Assembly: GCF_042477335.2 (NCBI RefSeq)
Contig: NC_091255.1
Location: 44,804,501-44,868,500, forward strand
Direction: 5' to 3'
Length of the DNA stretch: 64,000 nt
DNA from: Ovis canadensis
Taxonomy: Eukaryota > Chordata > Mammalia > Artiodactyla > Bovidae
The notes beneath the pieces were generated by a model, which saw only the letters and a list, made by a program, of their open reading frames with translations, had not been told where the DNA came from and made no database searches. A program made the position numbers and the translations under genes. Shown here in pieces: positions 1 through 11,892 of this stretch (within the stretch, counting starts at the first letter, position 1; the number at the start of each line of letters is the position of its first letter).

Positions 1-164
1 TCCCCGGAGCTCCCAGCCTGATGGAGGAGATGCAGCTCTGCCCTCAGGAACCCTGGGTCTCAGGGCAGGCAGGACACAGGCTCTTCTTTCCAAGAGTGAC
101 CAGCCATTGTTTTCTTCACAACCTCTATCACGATCTTAATTTTTAGCCTTTATTTGTTTACGAG

Positions 165-300
165 TTTATATTTTGTGTTTCTTCTTGAAACTTAAACTCT
201 GTGATGGCAGGTACTTTATCTAGTCCCTCAAAGTATCTTCAACATTTGCCTAGCAGAATAAGAGCTCAGTAAGTATTTCTCAAGTGAATGAGTGAAAGAA
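165..300 (+). repeat. L2 LINE 3'-end remnant
   Basis: The stretch resembles the 3' end of mammalian L2. It has a 'ctctgtgatggcaggtact' type phrase, then a decayed version of the frequency phrase, and ends in 'cagtaagtatttctcaagtg' like the terminal L2 'caataaatatttgttgaatg'. It is an old, degenerate copy. The assignment is by recognition of the consensus and not by alignment. Confidence 0.5.
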
Positions 301-339
301 CAGGAAAACAGTGCCTGAATAGAAAGCCCTGGGTCAAGA

Positions 340-660
340 GGCAGCAGCGGACAAAGTGTGAGGCCTTCTCCCTTGGTATTCCAGGCTGTTCACCTTGTAG
401 CCTCCTGCCCACTCTGCCCTACTGTCTGGGGCCACCAGCCACCTGATCTATTGGCTGCCACCCAAATGTTGAGCCCCCCTTTCTACCTTCATGCCCTTTC
501 TCACCACATTCCTTCCTGCTGCAATCCTTCTGGCTCCCATTTTCACTTGACCAAATCCTGCTAGTCTTTCAAGGTCCTGGCCAGAGTCACCTCCTACATG
601 AAGTCTGCCTGGATATCTCTGCTGGATCTAACACAGGTTGTTCTCTGTACCTCTCCCGTC
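340..660 (+). repeat. L2-like body fragment
   Basis: Pyrimidine-rich text of the kind found in the L2 3' half: 'catgccctttctcaccacattccttcctgc', then 'tttcaaggtcctggccagagtcacctcctac' (split here for length) and 'gaagtctgcctggatatctc'. A short open frame here has no recognisable protein features. An unrelated non-coding origin cannot be excluded. Confidence 0.45.
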
Positions 661-1329
661 ACTGCATGTGTTGGCCAGGGTCATTGCTTCTTCCTGCTTT
701 AGACCTGAGGGCCAGGCTTATCTGGAGCTTTCCTGTGAGCTCAATTGGAAAAGGCAGTGAGCTGCCCCAGGGGCCAGAGGGAGGTGTGTGCTCCTCTCTG
801 CCCCAGCTTCTAAGAGCTCTGGGTAATTCTCTGGTGAGAAGTATATGTGATGGTTGTTGTTCTTGGGGGTAGGGTGTCATTTCAGGAGCCAGGAAGGGCA
901 ACCAAAACCTGAGTGGGCTGAGGCTGTCGTGAAGTTTCCCTTAGAAGGATGTTCAGGTGCCTTCTGGTCAGAGAGAAAGAGTGAGATGAAGGAAGGCACA
1001 TGGGGAAGGGTTGAGGGGGCGCTGAGGCTGGGGGAGGCTGGTGGTCAGAGAGGCAGAAGCCTCTTGGTTCCTAAGCCACACGTCCCTTCTCAGGTCTCGC
1101 CTCTGTGACCACTGAAGTTTTTAGCCATGTGTCCTTCAGGAAGCCCCTCGGGGGCTTGGGCAGCCCCTGATTCTCCTGGTCTCCCTCCTGCCTCTGGTTG
1201 CTCTTTCTCCAGCTCCTTCGTAGGCTCTGCCTTCTGTGTCTCCCCTCGGGTCTGGGCCTGGCCTCTTCTCACACATTTTCTCCAGGGGCCCTCCGCAGGT
1301 CTAGCTCCCTAGACGCCATCCCCCTTGGT
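661..1329. other. non-coding stretch, nothing recognised
   Basis: Ordinary mixed-composition mammalian sequence. Short open frames on both strands have no start context, splice-site structure or recognisable domains. I see no RNA gene and no young repeat. Confidence 0.5.
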
Positions 1330-1970
1330 TCCCTACAGGTATTTCACAGTCCACCGGCATGAACCAGCTCTTATCCTTCTGCCGGTAGCTCACATCTCTG
1401 TCAACCTGGCCATCTCTTTCCATGCCACTGCCATTAGCTGGGGTCTGCTGACTGTCACCTCCCCCCTGGACCTCTGTGGCAGCCTTCTAGTGGCCACCCC
1501 ACCTCCACTCTGACCACTTTCCAACCAGTCCTCAATACTTGTCTAGAAAGTCTGGTCATGTCCTCCTACATTCCCTTCACCCTCAGCACTCTGGCAGCTC
1601 CCCGTCCATGACCTGTGACTGCAGTGTCTACAGTCCTGTGGGTTCTGCACTTGGCTTGTTCCTACTACTTACCGGTCGCTTTGCAGGAGCTGTTCCTCTG
1701 CTTGCAACTCCTGGTTGCAACTTTCCTTCCCTCCTGGTTATCACTGACTCTGGGAAGTCTTCCCTGATATTCTTCTCACAGGTCTTGGGTCAGAAGTCTC
1801 CTTCCAGGGGCTTCCAGAGCCTTATTTCCCGCATCTCAGAACTCATCACATTGAATAACACTTCGCTTTACTTCTAGAAGCTCCGCTAGAGTGGAGACCA
1901 TAACTGCCCACAACGCCTTGTACCTGCATAGTTCCATAGGTGGAACATTCATTCAGGGGAGACTTACAGG
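1330..1970 (+). repeat. L2-like LINE fragment
   Basis: Degenerate L2-type text runs through 'ctcagcactctggcagctcc', 'gactctgggaagtcttccct' and a terminal 'tagagtggagaccataactg' ending with 'aacattcattcag'. That is the usual order of the L2 3' end. It is old and broken, with no usable coding frame. Confidence 0.45.
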
Positions 1971-3424
1971 GCGAGAAGGAAGGAAACACAGGTTGCCCAC
2001 TGCCCCCCACCACCCTGCACCAGATACTGGGCTGGCCTCTGAAGCCATGAGCGGGGAGAGGTTCTGGGACATGGGGATGGAGCAGGAGGCCTTGGTTAAG
2101 GTTGTTGGGATGCTGGCTCTGGGGTCAGATAGGAGGCTGCCCCTCACCTGTGCTGATTGCCTTGTGAAAGTTGGTCTCCTGAGAGACACAGAGAATCAGC
2201 AGAGATTCTGGGGGTGGGAGAAGGCATCTGCCCTCCAGGGTGGACCAAGCCTCCCTGCTGGCACCCACCAGCATTTTCCGTGGCCAAACAAACTGGTCGC
2301 TAATAGATATGACCATTATCTCACCCAGTTCATGGCCAGACCCGGGGGAAGATGCTGCTGCCTGGGGTCTGCAGAGAGCCTCAAGTGGAGATCTTTGAGA
2401 ACCTGTTTCTACCTTGAAAATTCAGACATTTGACTTCTTACCCCATACTATGTCCTTGTTTGTTTTAATATCAAAATAATGCTTTAAATCACTTACCATT
2501 GGGGAAACATTGGACATTCAGCCTGAGCTCTTCTTGCCCTCTTCCTAGGTTTAGAAAGAGCGCAGGACTGGCAGCCACCAGCCTGGGTCTTGGTCCTGCT
2601 CGGCATACACGTGTGGTGAGCCGGCAATGCCTCAGCTTAAGACAGTGGCCACCATTAAATGGAGCAGCGGGTGTGAAGACTTAATGATTCACGCATGGAA
2701 CCCTAGATGCCAGGCTGGCCGCCTCCTCAGGGACTGTAGAAGCAGGAGGGAGCAGCCAGCCTGGCCCCACCCAGCTTCCTGGGAGCAGCCTGGGGGTTGG
2801 GGGTCCAGGCAGTGGCCGCCCCCTCCCAGGCTAGGGGACAGGGTGAGCTCACCCTCTGGCCCAGGGAGAGCAAGCGGGAAGGAGAATAATTAACATGCCA
2901 GAGGTTAGGATGTGAAGTTACAGTGGAAAGAATGAAGGCCCAGCGCTGTCGGCTGCTGCTTCTCCCGCCCCGCTGTCTCTGCCAAGCCCACATTTGATTT
3001 TTATTTCGGGGCCGCCAGCACAGCACTTGGGAGGGGGTGGAGAAGCCTCACTCCTGCTCGCCCTGCCACGTCTGGAGCTGGGGCCCTGCTCGGGGGAGGG
3101 GGCTCCTGGGACCCAGAAGAAGGGCCTGGAAGCTCAGAGCCCAGGACCAGGCCAGCCTCAAACATCAGGCACAAGGAAAGGGTGGCGTGTGTGGCAAGAG
3201 TGGGAGGAGAGGCAGGGATGAAGACCCCCGAAGGATGAAGGACATTCCTTCCTGTTCTCATTGGCCTTTGCTCCTTCGCGTCACTCATTGGAAGCTGAGG
3301 AAGAGAAAGATCATCCAGCCTCTAGGCTGCCCTCCTGCTTTTGTCCTCCACCTTGACTCTGGGGACCTCTGATGTCCATTGGTGTGTGCATATACACGGA
3401 AGGGATCCAGTTCCAATCTTTCCC
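1971..3424. other. non-coding, no gene seen
   Basis: Mostly unique-looking DNA. Around 2880-3060 the composition changes from an AT-rich segment (with a TAATTAAC motif at 2887) to a C/G-rich segment near 'atttttatttcggggccgcc'. This looks like a single-copy, possibly regulatory element, but that is inference only. I see no coding exon. Confidence 0.4.
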
Positions 3425-3510
3425 CTCATGACTTGCTGTGTGACCTTGGGGAAGTCACTGTCCCTCTCTGGACCTTGGTCTCATCTGTGAAATGGGAGGT
3501 AAATAAGATT
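3425..3510 (+). repeat. MIR SINE fragment
   Basis: The MIR core is clear: 'ttgctgtgtgaccttgggga', then 'agtcactgtccctctctgg' and 'tcatctgtgaaatgggaggt'. Only the core and the start of the 3' part are readable. Confidence 0.8.
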
Positions 3511-4119
3511 ACTGGTTTAAAACTGGGCTCTAAAGAGGTGTCTAGAGGGCTGGGCCCTGCCTTGCCAGGCCACCCTCTCCTGCACGTCTCTTATCTGCCC
3601 TTCCAGGGACTCAGGAAGTGGGGGCAGCTGCTGGCCCGTCCCCTAAAGAGCCCTGAGCCCCCTCTTCCTGCAGACAGGAGCCGCCGCTGGGGCCAACTCA
3701 CACTGTCCTGCTCTCAGCTTTCTCCACCGCCCGTAATGCACTCCAGATGGTTTCTCCATCCAAGAGCCGAGGCAGCAGATTCCAGAGGGAAAGTGGTTGG
3801 GCTCCTCTCTGGACTCCTCTTTCCATCAGGCTGGAGAGAGGGGGCCGGGGCCAGGGACTGGGGCGGCTGGAAAAACGGAGTGGGAGCAGCGCTAGCTCTA
3901 TGAGAAGGTGGATATGGGGAGATCCCAGGCATCTTACAGCTGAACAAGGTGCTGGGGACGGAAGGAGAGACCATGGGCTGTGCTGAGATGGGGGCATGGC
4001 CCACAGCGTGTCGGTGATGCCAGCAAAGCTCTTCCCCTGACTGGGCAGCCCACCAGGGAGCTGCGTGGGGGCTCCAAACCCTGGAGAGGAAGGCTCGTCA
4101 GCTTTCCCAGTGTTGAGGA

Positions 4120-4325
4120 AAGAGCATCATTCAATGAGCCAGACACCTGGGTTCAATCCTGCCTTGGCCACTTCAAGGCTCTGTGACTGGACTTCTTGGA
4201 GCCTCAGGTTCCTCACCTGTAACATGGGGATGGCTAATGCTGGCCTTGGGGTGGTCATGAAGATGACACATATAATGGACAGGAAGGCCGCCCACGTCTC
4301 AGGTGTTCAGGAAATGCTCTGAGCA
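4120..4325 (+). repeat. MIR SINE
   Basis: A longer MIR copy. It reads 'cacctgggttcaatcctgcc', 'ctcaggttcctcacctgtaa', then 'catggggatggctaatgctg' and the trailing 'gaagatgacacatataatgg'. Order and spacing match the MIR consensus in the plus direction, with many substitutions typical of an ancient element. Confidence 0.8.
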
Positions 4326-5640
4326 AAGAGCTCCCTTAGAATAAAGCCCTGCGTGGGGAGAAAGCCTGTCCTCAAACCCCTCCTGCCGCAGCATCGCAGT
4401 GGTTCCCTCAGGACTCCAGGAGGGCTTGAAATTACCCCTTGGAGACGGTTCTGTGAACAGCCCTGGGAGAGAGGGCGCTATGGGCCTGAGGCTGAGCCCG
4501 AGCCCAGTGCTTGCCTCCTTCCAGGCCCCAGCCCCCTCCGCCTCAGACTCAGGAGTAGCCCTGGGCCTGGAGAGCCACGTTGACGCAGAGGGGGTGAGAA
4601 GGGGGGCAGTTTGTCCCCAGCCAGGCCCCGCCTGCTCCTCGCCTCCCCTGCCAGGACAGCCTCTCAGCCAGGCTCACCCTCTCCGCCTCAGCTGTACCAA
4701 GGGGAGTGCTTCGATTTTTCCACCGTAAGAGCCAAGAGCAGCGAAATGAGAAAGAAAGCCAGCCTGGGGCTGAAGTCCCCCTGCCTGCCCCCGTGGTACA
4801 TGGGGGATGGGGGAGAGCGAGGCCCCAGCTCCTTCCCTACACCCACTGCCACCCTCCACCCAGGACACCAGCCTGCTCTAGGACCCCAGGGGCAAAGGAT
4901 TTAGCTGGGAAGGGGAGGAGAAGCCCCTCACTTCCCCACTCCCACCATGAGCCAGAGAGTCTGTGGCTCCCCACCCCTTGTCCTGGAAAAGAAAGAGCAG
5001 AGAGGCTGCCTCCTGATTTCCCCACGCTGAGCATGGCGGGTGGGGTGGGCGGGGAGTGGGGTGTCAGAGGGGAAGGGACAGAATCCCTAGTCTTAGCTGC
5101 TCCCCTTCTAGACCAAGAGAGGAGACCTCTAGGCCCCTCCTGCCTAATAATCCCCCTCCCTACCCAGCCCCTGCCCTCTCATTGAGCTCCTTCTGCCCAG
5201 CAAGCTCCCCCCTTCACTGAGCCTCCTCGCCACTAAACTCCCTCCTCTCACTGGGTTGCAATCCCCGCACCACATCCCATTCCTGCTTCAGTCTCTTCCC
5301 GCCAGGCTGCCCCTTCTGTAGTGACCTCATCTCCGGTTACTCCAGGAAACCACAGCCCCGCAGAGATGCAGGCGGCGTCCCACCTGCCCTGACTACACCT
5401 GGTGGTGTCACCTCCAGTCCAAAGCCCACCCTCCCCAGGCTAAAGGCTCCCTTTCCTGCCCCTGCCTGCCAACCCTCTGTCCTCTCCGTACTGCCCACAC
5501 CTCCCGCTTGGCAGCCTCTTTTCCAGCTGCCCACAAATGCACCCTAGTATCTCTTCCCTCCCTCCACTCCCGAACCCCTGAATCACCTTGACTCTCTCCT
5601 CTTTCCGGCTGCACTTCTTATAAGAGCTTCTTCCATTCAC
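4326..5640. other. GC-rich non-coding stretch
   Basis: G/C-rich sequence with many C runs. Several overlapping open frames occur on both strands, which is expected from composition alone. None shows a domain, a signal peptide or paired splice sites. Confidence 0.4.
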
Positions 5641-5848
5641 CCCTCAGCCTACTCACACTGGCTTCCAACTGAGACCCTGCAGAGGGCCACAAACAGAAAC
5701 AAGGACAAAGTAGACCAGCCTCACTACATCGAGATGATTTTCCTGTATTTGGCCTTTGGAAGGAGATGAAATCCTCTGTGGAAGACATAACATCCACCAG
5801 AACCAGACCAGGACCTGTCACACTCAAGGTCCGCTTTTCAATAAAATA

Positions 5849-5935
5849 TTGCTTCCTCTTCTTCCTTCTGTTTTTCTTCCTCCCCCACTTCCCCCTTCTC
5901 CTTTTTTCTCCTTTCTCTTCCCTACGTTTCAAGAA
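5849..5935 (+). repeat. polypyrimidine tract
   Basis: A nearly uninterrupted run of C and T ('cttcctcttcttccttctg', 'ttcctcccccacttccccc'). It is a low-complexity tract with no sign of being a functional splice tract here. Confidence 0.7.
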
Positions 5936-6752
5936 CAGTTCAGTCCAGAAGCCTTTAGATGGGCCAAGCAAGGTAGGCATCCCTAGGGCCGGGAGTGGAG
6001 AAGGAGGCAGTGGCCCAGCACAGGGTTTGGGAGCTTGGTGAAGTAAGGAGAGTGTCTCCAATGGGGAACAGTCAGAGCAGAGAGAGAGAATCAGTCAAGG
6101 CTCAGTCATGCAGGCAGATAGGCAGCCCCAGCGTCAGAGCTCCAACAGAGAAACGAGAGTGTCTAAGCCGGACGGCAGCCTGGTCAAGAGAAGCAGGATG
6201 TCCATGGAGGGTGGAGCTCAGTAAGGCAGACTGGACTCCGAGGGGGTGAACAACGTATCTGACCAGGGCAAGGGCCAGGCACTGGCAAGTAGAGTCACGG
6301 TACTGAGAAGGTCATCCCTGGAGAGGTGGGGCAGGGCATCCACTAGGGAGCTTGGGAGGGTGTCAGAGCCTGTTGGGGTGAAGAGCACATCCGTGTGGGA
6401 GGAAGGGGGCTGGGGGTGACCCGAGGCAGGGGCTCAGAGCCCAGGAGGACTGAGCAGGGATCTGGGTAGGGTGGAGAGCAGTGGCAACAGAATATTGGTT
6501 ACCCACAAGTAAGACTGACCCAATAAATGATTTTTTGAGAGAATTAACTAGGTTTCTCACTGTTGGCAAAAAGTGTTATGACTATGGAAAGAGAAAAAAA
6601 CAGAATGAACCCCGTGGTGTTGTACTGGAATTGGAGGTATGAGTGAGCACTTACGATTTTCAAAATAAATAAACATAGAAATAAATGTTACTGTAGGTGT
6701 GTGTGTGTAGATGTCTACATTGTGCATATACGTGTTAATGCATGTACACTTG

Positions 6753-6968
6753 TGTATTGCTGTTCAGTCACTCCGTCATGTCCAATCTCTGCGACCCCAT
6801 GGACTGCAGCACACCAGGCTTCCCTGTCCTTCACACTGTCGTTTTCGCTGAGTCACGTCTGACTCTTTGCGACCCCCTGGACTACAGCCCCACCAGGCTT
6901 CTCTGTCCAGGGGATTTCCGAGGCAATAATACTGGAGTAGGTTGCCATTTCCTTCTCCAGGGGAATCT
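6753..6968 (-). repeat. Bov-A2-type SINE (two Bov-A monomers)
   Basis: Two successive Bov-A-like units read on the minus strand. On the plus strand they appear as 'gttcagtcactccgtcatgt...gcgaccccatggactgcagc' and again as 'gagtcacgtctgactctttg...tggactacagccccaccagg'. The element ends in the 'ctggagtaggttgccatttc' block. The dimeric structure fits Bov-A2, a ruminant SINE derived from the BovB 3' end. Confidence 0.8.
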
Positions 6969-6970
6969 TC

Positions 6971-7000
6971 ATATGTATATATATATATACACACACACAT
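6971..7000. repeat. (TA)n(CA)n microsatellite
   Basis: A short 'tatatatatatatacacacacaca' type tract directly beside the SINE, probably grown out of its flank. Confidence 0.75.
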
Positions 7001-7305
7001 ATTTGTTTCCCAGCTTCATTCACTGAGAGGGCCTGGAACAGCTATAGCTTAATGATAGTGAGCATAACTAGCACCCGCATCTTGATTTCTAAATACCATT
7101 GTCTACTAGAAGGAACCAGGGCTCCTTGGAGAAATGGCTAATTACAGAATTTGGGTGGGGAAATTACAAGATAAGCCTGGATCATCTTATGCCAGAAGGT
7201 TAAGAAGTATACTCAGAAATGATTAACAGAGTTCTCATAAGACCCAGCAATCCCATTCTGAAGTATACCCAACGGAAGACAGGCCCATGCAAACACTCGC
7301 ACCTG

Positions 7306-7495
7306 GGACCTGCCTGTTGATCCAGTGGTTGAGAATCTGCCTGCCGGTGCAGGGAACGTGGGTTAGATCCCTGGTCCGGGAAGATTCCACATGCCGCAGA
7401 GCAAGAAGCCTGTGTTCTGCAACAAGAGAGGCCACTGTGATGAGAAGCCCACGCACAGTAATGAAGACTCAGAACAGCCAATAAATAAATTTTTT
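7306..7495 (+). repeat. CHR-2 type tRNA-derived SINE
   Basis: The tRNA-related head is seen at 'atccagtggttgagaatctg' with a B-box-like 'gtgggttagatccctggtcc'. The CHR-2 body follows ('agattccacatgccgcagag', 'caagaagcctgtgttctgca'). It is inserted in a decayed L1 3' region. The target sequence around 'aaacactcgcacctg' (7291-7305) recurs as 'aaaacttgtacctg' after the element. Confidence 0.8.
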
Positions 7496-8280
7496 AAAAC
7501 TTGTACCTGAAAAAAAAAAAAAAAACTTGTACCTGGATATTAATAGCAATATCATTCACAATAGCCAAAAGATGGAAACAACCCAAATGCCCATCAACTG
7601 ATGAACAAGGTTTTTAAAATGTAGTATATCCATACAAGGGGGGCTTCAGGTAGCACAGTGGTAAAGAATCTGCCTGCCAGTGCAGGAGATGCAAGAGAGG
7701 CTGGTTCAATCCCCTGGAGGCGAAAATGGCAACCACCTACAGTATTCTTGCCTGGAGAATCCCATGGACAAAGAGCCTGGGAGGCTACAGTCAGTCCAAG
7801 GGATCACAGAGAGTTGGACAAGACTGAGTGACTGGGCCACACACTCATCTATTCAATGGCACATGAGTCAGCCATAGAAAAGAATGAAATACTTGTGCAT
7901 GCTGCAACTTGGATGAGCCTCAAAAACATTATGCTAGGTTAAAGAAGCCGGTCACAGAGACCACATATTGTACGACTGCATTCATTGGAAAATCCAGAAT
8001 AGGCAAATATACAGAGACACAAAGTAGAATAATGGTTGCTAAGGGCTGAAGTGGGGATGGGAGAATATGGGGATGATAGGTAAAGGTTATGAGGTTTACC
8101 TTTTTTTTCCAAAAGGGTTACTTTTGAGATGATGAAAATGTTCTAAAATTGACTGCAGTGATGGTGGAACATATCTGTGAACACACTAAAACTCATTAAA
8201 TTTTGCACTTAAAATGAGTGAATTGTATGGTATGTAAATTATGCCTTAATAAAACTGTCAGTTTAGGAAGTACTCAAAGA
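7496..8280 (+). repeat. L1 LINE 3' region, interrupted by a Bov-tA SINE
   Basis: Typical L1 text: 'caatatcattcacaatagcc', 'aaagatggaaacaacccaaa', then after the SINE 'gccatagaaaagaatgaaat' and 'tggatgagcctcaaaaacat'. This corresponds to the end of ORF2 and the 3' UTR of an old L1M-type element. It has no usable coding capacity. Confidence 0.8.
7639..7847 (+). repeat. Bov-tA SINE
   Basis: The tRNA-like head 'gcacagtggtaaagaatctg' is followed by 'gccagtgcaggagatgcaag' and the Bov-A body 'attcttgcctggagaatccc', ending '...gactgagtgactg'. It splits the L1 phrase 'tatatccatacaa' from 'gtcagccatagaaaagaatg'. The flanks 'tccatacaa' and 'tctattcaa' are an imperfect target duplication. Confidence 0.85.
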
Positions 8281-8860
8281 ATGATGGAGACATCAAAAGC
8301 ATACAGAAGCCAGTGGAAGTGACTTCCATTGGCTGGATATGAATAATTTGAGCATCAAAGTAAATTATATTATACTAATGGATTATAACTTATTGAATAA
8401 AATAAGAATCCATGACCCATACTGACATTAAAAACATAAATACATGGGAAGTTTGTGGAGGAATGGGATATTTACATATTCTCAAAGCATGTAACCACAA
8501 AATACTTAGTTACAATGGGGAAAAAAGAGAAAAAAAAGTAACTTTACAGGTGGTACAGTAGAGAAGCCTGGCAGACACAAATTTAATCAAATGATCAAAG
8601 GGACGATCAATACTGAGACAAATTAAAATCTTGCATCACCTGTGAGGATGAAATTAGAGAGACACAGCATCACTTCTGTGATATTCTTGCACAAACACAT
8701 AGCCTGAATCTACTCATGAGGAAACTTTGGACAAGCCCAAATTGACAGGCAGTCTACAAAACAGTTGGCCTATAAACTGCAAAAGCGTCATTAAGGTGAA
8801 GAAAGGATTGAAGAAATGTTCCATATTGAAAGAGACTGGAGACGCCTGAGCGACAACGTT
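8281..8860 (+). repeat. L1M 3' UTR-type sequence (left part)
   Basis: It contains L1M 3' UTR phrases such as 'gcatcacttctgtgatattc', 'cccaaattgacaggcagtct' and 'tattgaaagagactggagac'. The element resumes after the BovB insertion at about 10035. A second copy of the same L1 region lies at 31970-32570. Confidence 0.7.
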
Positions 8861-10034
8861 CAGCTCAGCTCAGGCGCTCAGTCGTGTCCGACTCTGAGAC
8901 CCCATGGGCCGCAGCATGCCAGGCCTCCCTGTCCATCACCAACTCCCAGAGTCCACCCAGACCTGTGTCCATCGAGTTGCTGATACCATCCAGCCATCTC
9001 ATCCTCTGTCGTCCCCTTCTCCTCCTGCCCCCAATCCCTCCCAGCATCAGGGTCTTTTTCAATGAGTCAGCTCTTCTCATCAGGTGGCCAAAGTACTGGA
9101 TTTTCAGCTTCAGCATCAGTCCTTCCAATGAACCCCCAGGACTGATCTCCTTTAGAATGGACTGACTGGATCTCCTCACAGTCCAAGGGACTCTCAAGAG
9201 TCTTCTCCAACACCACAGTTCAAAAGCATCAATTCTTCGGCACTCAGCTTTCTTTATAGTACAACTCTCACATCCATACATGACCACTGGAAAACATAGC
9301 CTTGACTAGACGAACCTTTGTTGGCAAAGTAACGTCTCTGCTTTTTAATATGCTGTCTAGGTTGGTCATAACTTTCCTTCCAAAGAGTAAGCATCTTTTA
9401 ATTTCATGGCTGCAATCACCATCTTCAGTGATTTTGGAGCCCAGAAAAATAAAGTCAGCCACTGTTTCCACTATTTCCCCATCTATCTGCCATGAAGTGA
9501 TGGGACTGGATGCCATGATCTTCATTTTCTGAATGTTGAGCTTTAAGCCAACTTTTTCACTCTCCTCTTTCACTTTCATCAAGAGGCTTTTTAGTTCCTC
9601 TTCACTTTCTGCCATAAGGGTGGTGTCATCTGCATATCTGAGGTTATTGATATTTCTCCTGGCAATCTTGATTCCAGCTTCTGCTTCATCCAGTCCAGCG
9701 TTTCTCATGATGTACTCTGCATATAAGTTAAATAAGCAGGGTGACAATATACAGCCTTGACGTACTCCTTTTCCTATTTGGAACCAGTCCGTTGTTACAA
9801 GTCCAGTTCTAATTGTTGCTTCCTGACCTGCATACAGATTCCTCAGCAGGTAGGTCAGGTGGTCTGGTATTCCCATCTCTTTCAGAATTTTCCACAGTTT
9901 ATTGTGATCCATGCAGTCAGAGGCTTTGGCATAGTCAACAGAGCAGAAATAGGTGTTTTTCTGGAACGCTCTCGCTGTTTCGATGATCCGGCGGATGTTG
10001 GCAGTTTGGTCTCTGGTTCCTCTGCCTTTTGTAA
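8861..10034 (-). mobile_element. BovB LINE, 5'-truncated, minus strand
   Basis: This is the 3' third of a BovB (RTE-clade) retrotransposon. On the minus strand, frames at 9268-9912 and 8865-9287 carry the reverse-transcriptase text with the catalytic YADD (in 'NNLRYADDTTLMAESEE'). They continue into the C-terminal segment '[18 protein letters not shown]'. A frameshift near 9280 separates the two frames, so the copy cannot make an intact protein. The left end is the BovB 3' terminus. The right end stops inside the RT domain, typical of incomplete reverse transcription. Confidence 0.92.
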
Positions 10035-11870
10035 TGTGATTCTATACTAGATCCTTTTGCTATAATATCATTGGGCCCACCGGTGAAACTTGAATTGAGT
10101 CTGGATTAGAGGGTGGGAATGCGCTAATATTAATCTCCTGATTTTTATGGTGGTATTGTATGTAGTATCTAGGAGGACATCGTGGTTCATAGGAATTACA
10201 CATTGAAGTGTTTGGGAGATGATGGCAACTTACTCTCAGATCAGTCAAATAAAAAGATTCTTTGTACTATATTTGTGATCTTTCTATGAGTTTGAGATTA
10301 CTCCAAATTAATAAAACTTAGTGATCATGTATGTGAAGAAACTGAACTAATGAATGCCTGAAATCTAAGATAAAAGCAGATCTTAAAAAAAAAAAAAAGC
10401 AGATCTTAGAAAATACAGCTTCATAGGAGATCGAGATATTGAAGTTATCAGGCAGTTTTAAAATACTGTGATTACTCTGTATTATAAAACAGATAAAAAG
10501 CTAGATAGTTATGAGGGAATTGGAATAAATAAAGAGTAAAGAATCAAGCGGAATCTTAGAATGAAAAAATATGTAATAATTGAAATTAAGAATTTACTAC
10601 ATAGATCTAAAGGTAGACGAGATGGAGCAGGAGAGAAGATGAGTGAATTGGAAAATAGATCAGTAGGAAATAACCTAGACGGAGGCAGAGACAGACATGA
10701 AAGATGGAGAACACAGAAAATAACATTAATGTTATACGTGACACAATGAAAATGTCTAACATATACGTTTCTGGGGTCCACAAAGGAGAGGAAAGAGAGA
10801 ATGAAGTAGAATCAATATTACTGGACAAAATTTTTCTGTATGTGACGGAAGAATCAAGCTCAACAGGGTAATTACAAAGAAATTATACCTATGGAGATCG
10901 TCGTTAAATTGCTGAAAAATTTTAAATCTTAAGATAGTTTTAAAAGAGAAAAATCTTTAAAACACCAAGAGAAGAAAGGTACATTACTTCGAAGAAACAA
11001 CCTTAAGACTGACAAAGTGAAGTCCTACAGATGAAAATTATAAAATCTTAGTGTGTTCGGAATGTATTTTGAATGGATGAGCCTAGAAGTATATTAGACA
11101 TTGTGGAAGACGAGACAAGGAAACTTGAAGATATATGAAGGCATATCAACAGAACGTTTCTGAAAGGAAGCACTGGGAGAAAATGAATAAAGGAAGCACG
11201 CTGAAAATTAAGACAACCATAGGGACCTAGGGGAAGCTATTGAGCACGCTAACATACTCGTAGTTGGAGTCTAGAAATAGAGGGGAAAGCAGAATAATAG
11301 TGACTAAAAATTTTCTAAAGTTGACAAAATCCGGAAACCCAAAGATCCAAGAATCTCACCACCACCCATAAAGACACGAAACAGATAGTGAAGTTCATTG
11401 TGATCAAATTGTTGAAAATCTATGACAGTGAGAGAATCTTTAAAAAAGCCGGAGAGTAAAAGGGACATTACACTCTGAAACACAAAGGTAAAGTTATCAG
11501 AGACTTGCTGTCTCTGATAATTATCTCCTCCTTGCTGTCAGAGACTATACAATCAGAAGGCAATAGAATATAATTGTTAAAGTTGTGGGGAGAATGGGAC
11601 TATCAACAGGTCTCTAAAGTCAGTGAAATTTTCCTTAAAGTAAAGGTGAAATTTTTCTACATGCACACACAAAAAGTGAGAGAATTCATCGTCAGTTGAC
11701 CTACACCATAAAAAATGTTACAAAATTTTTTTTACAGTCAGAAGGAACATGCTAGATGGAAATTTGGATTTACACAAAGGAATGAATAGGACTAGAAGTG
11801 GAGAATATGCAGATAAATAAGAACTATACTTTTTTCATTTAAAAATTGCTTAGAGTAAAAAGAATAACAG
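10035..11870 (+). repeat. decayed L1 LINE fragments
   Basis: 10035-10320 continues the L1 3' UTR cut by BovB ('tatgagtttgagattactcc'). From about 10330 onward the text is like the 5' or ORF1-adjacent part of an L1: 'ccaagaatctcaccaccacc', 'gatcaaattgttgaaaatct', 'aagtgagagaattcatcgtc'. All frames are interrupted. A small poly(A) insertion scar is at 10372-10408. Confidence 0.6.
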
Positions 11871-11892
11871 TGTATCATGGGCTGTAACATGT

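Noticed and set aside
1891..2433. 180-codon open frame on the plus strand
   Set aside because: No domain, no coding-like composition and no paired splice sites. Its 5' part overlaps an L2-like end.
7639..7700. tRNA-like A and B boxes in Bov-tA and CHR-2 heads as tRNA genes
   Set aside because: They do not fold into complete cloverleaves and occur as heads of recognised SINEs. Only 12127-12198 has a full tRNA outline.
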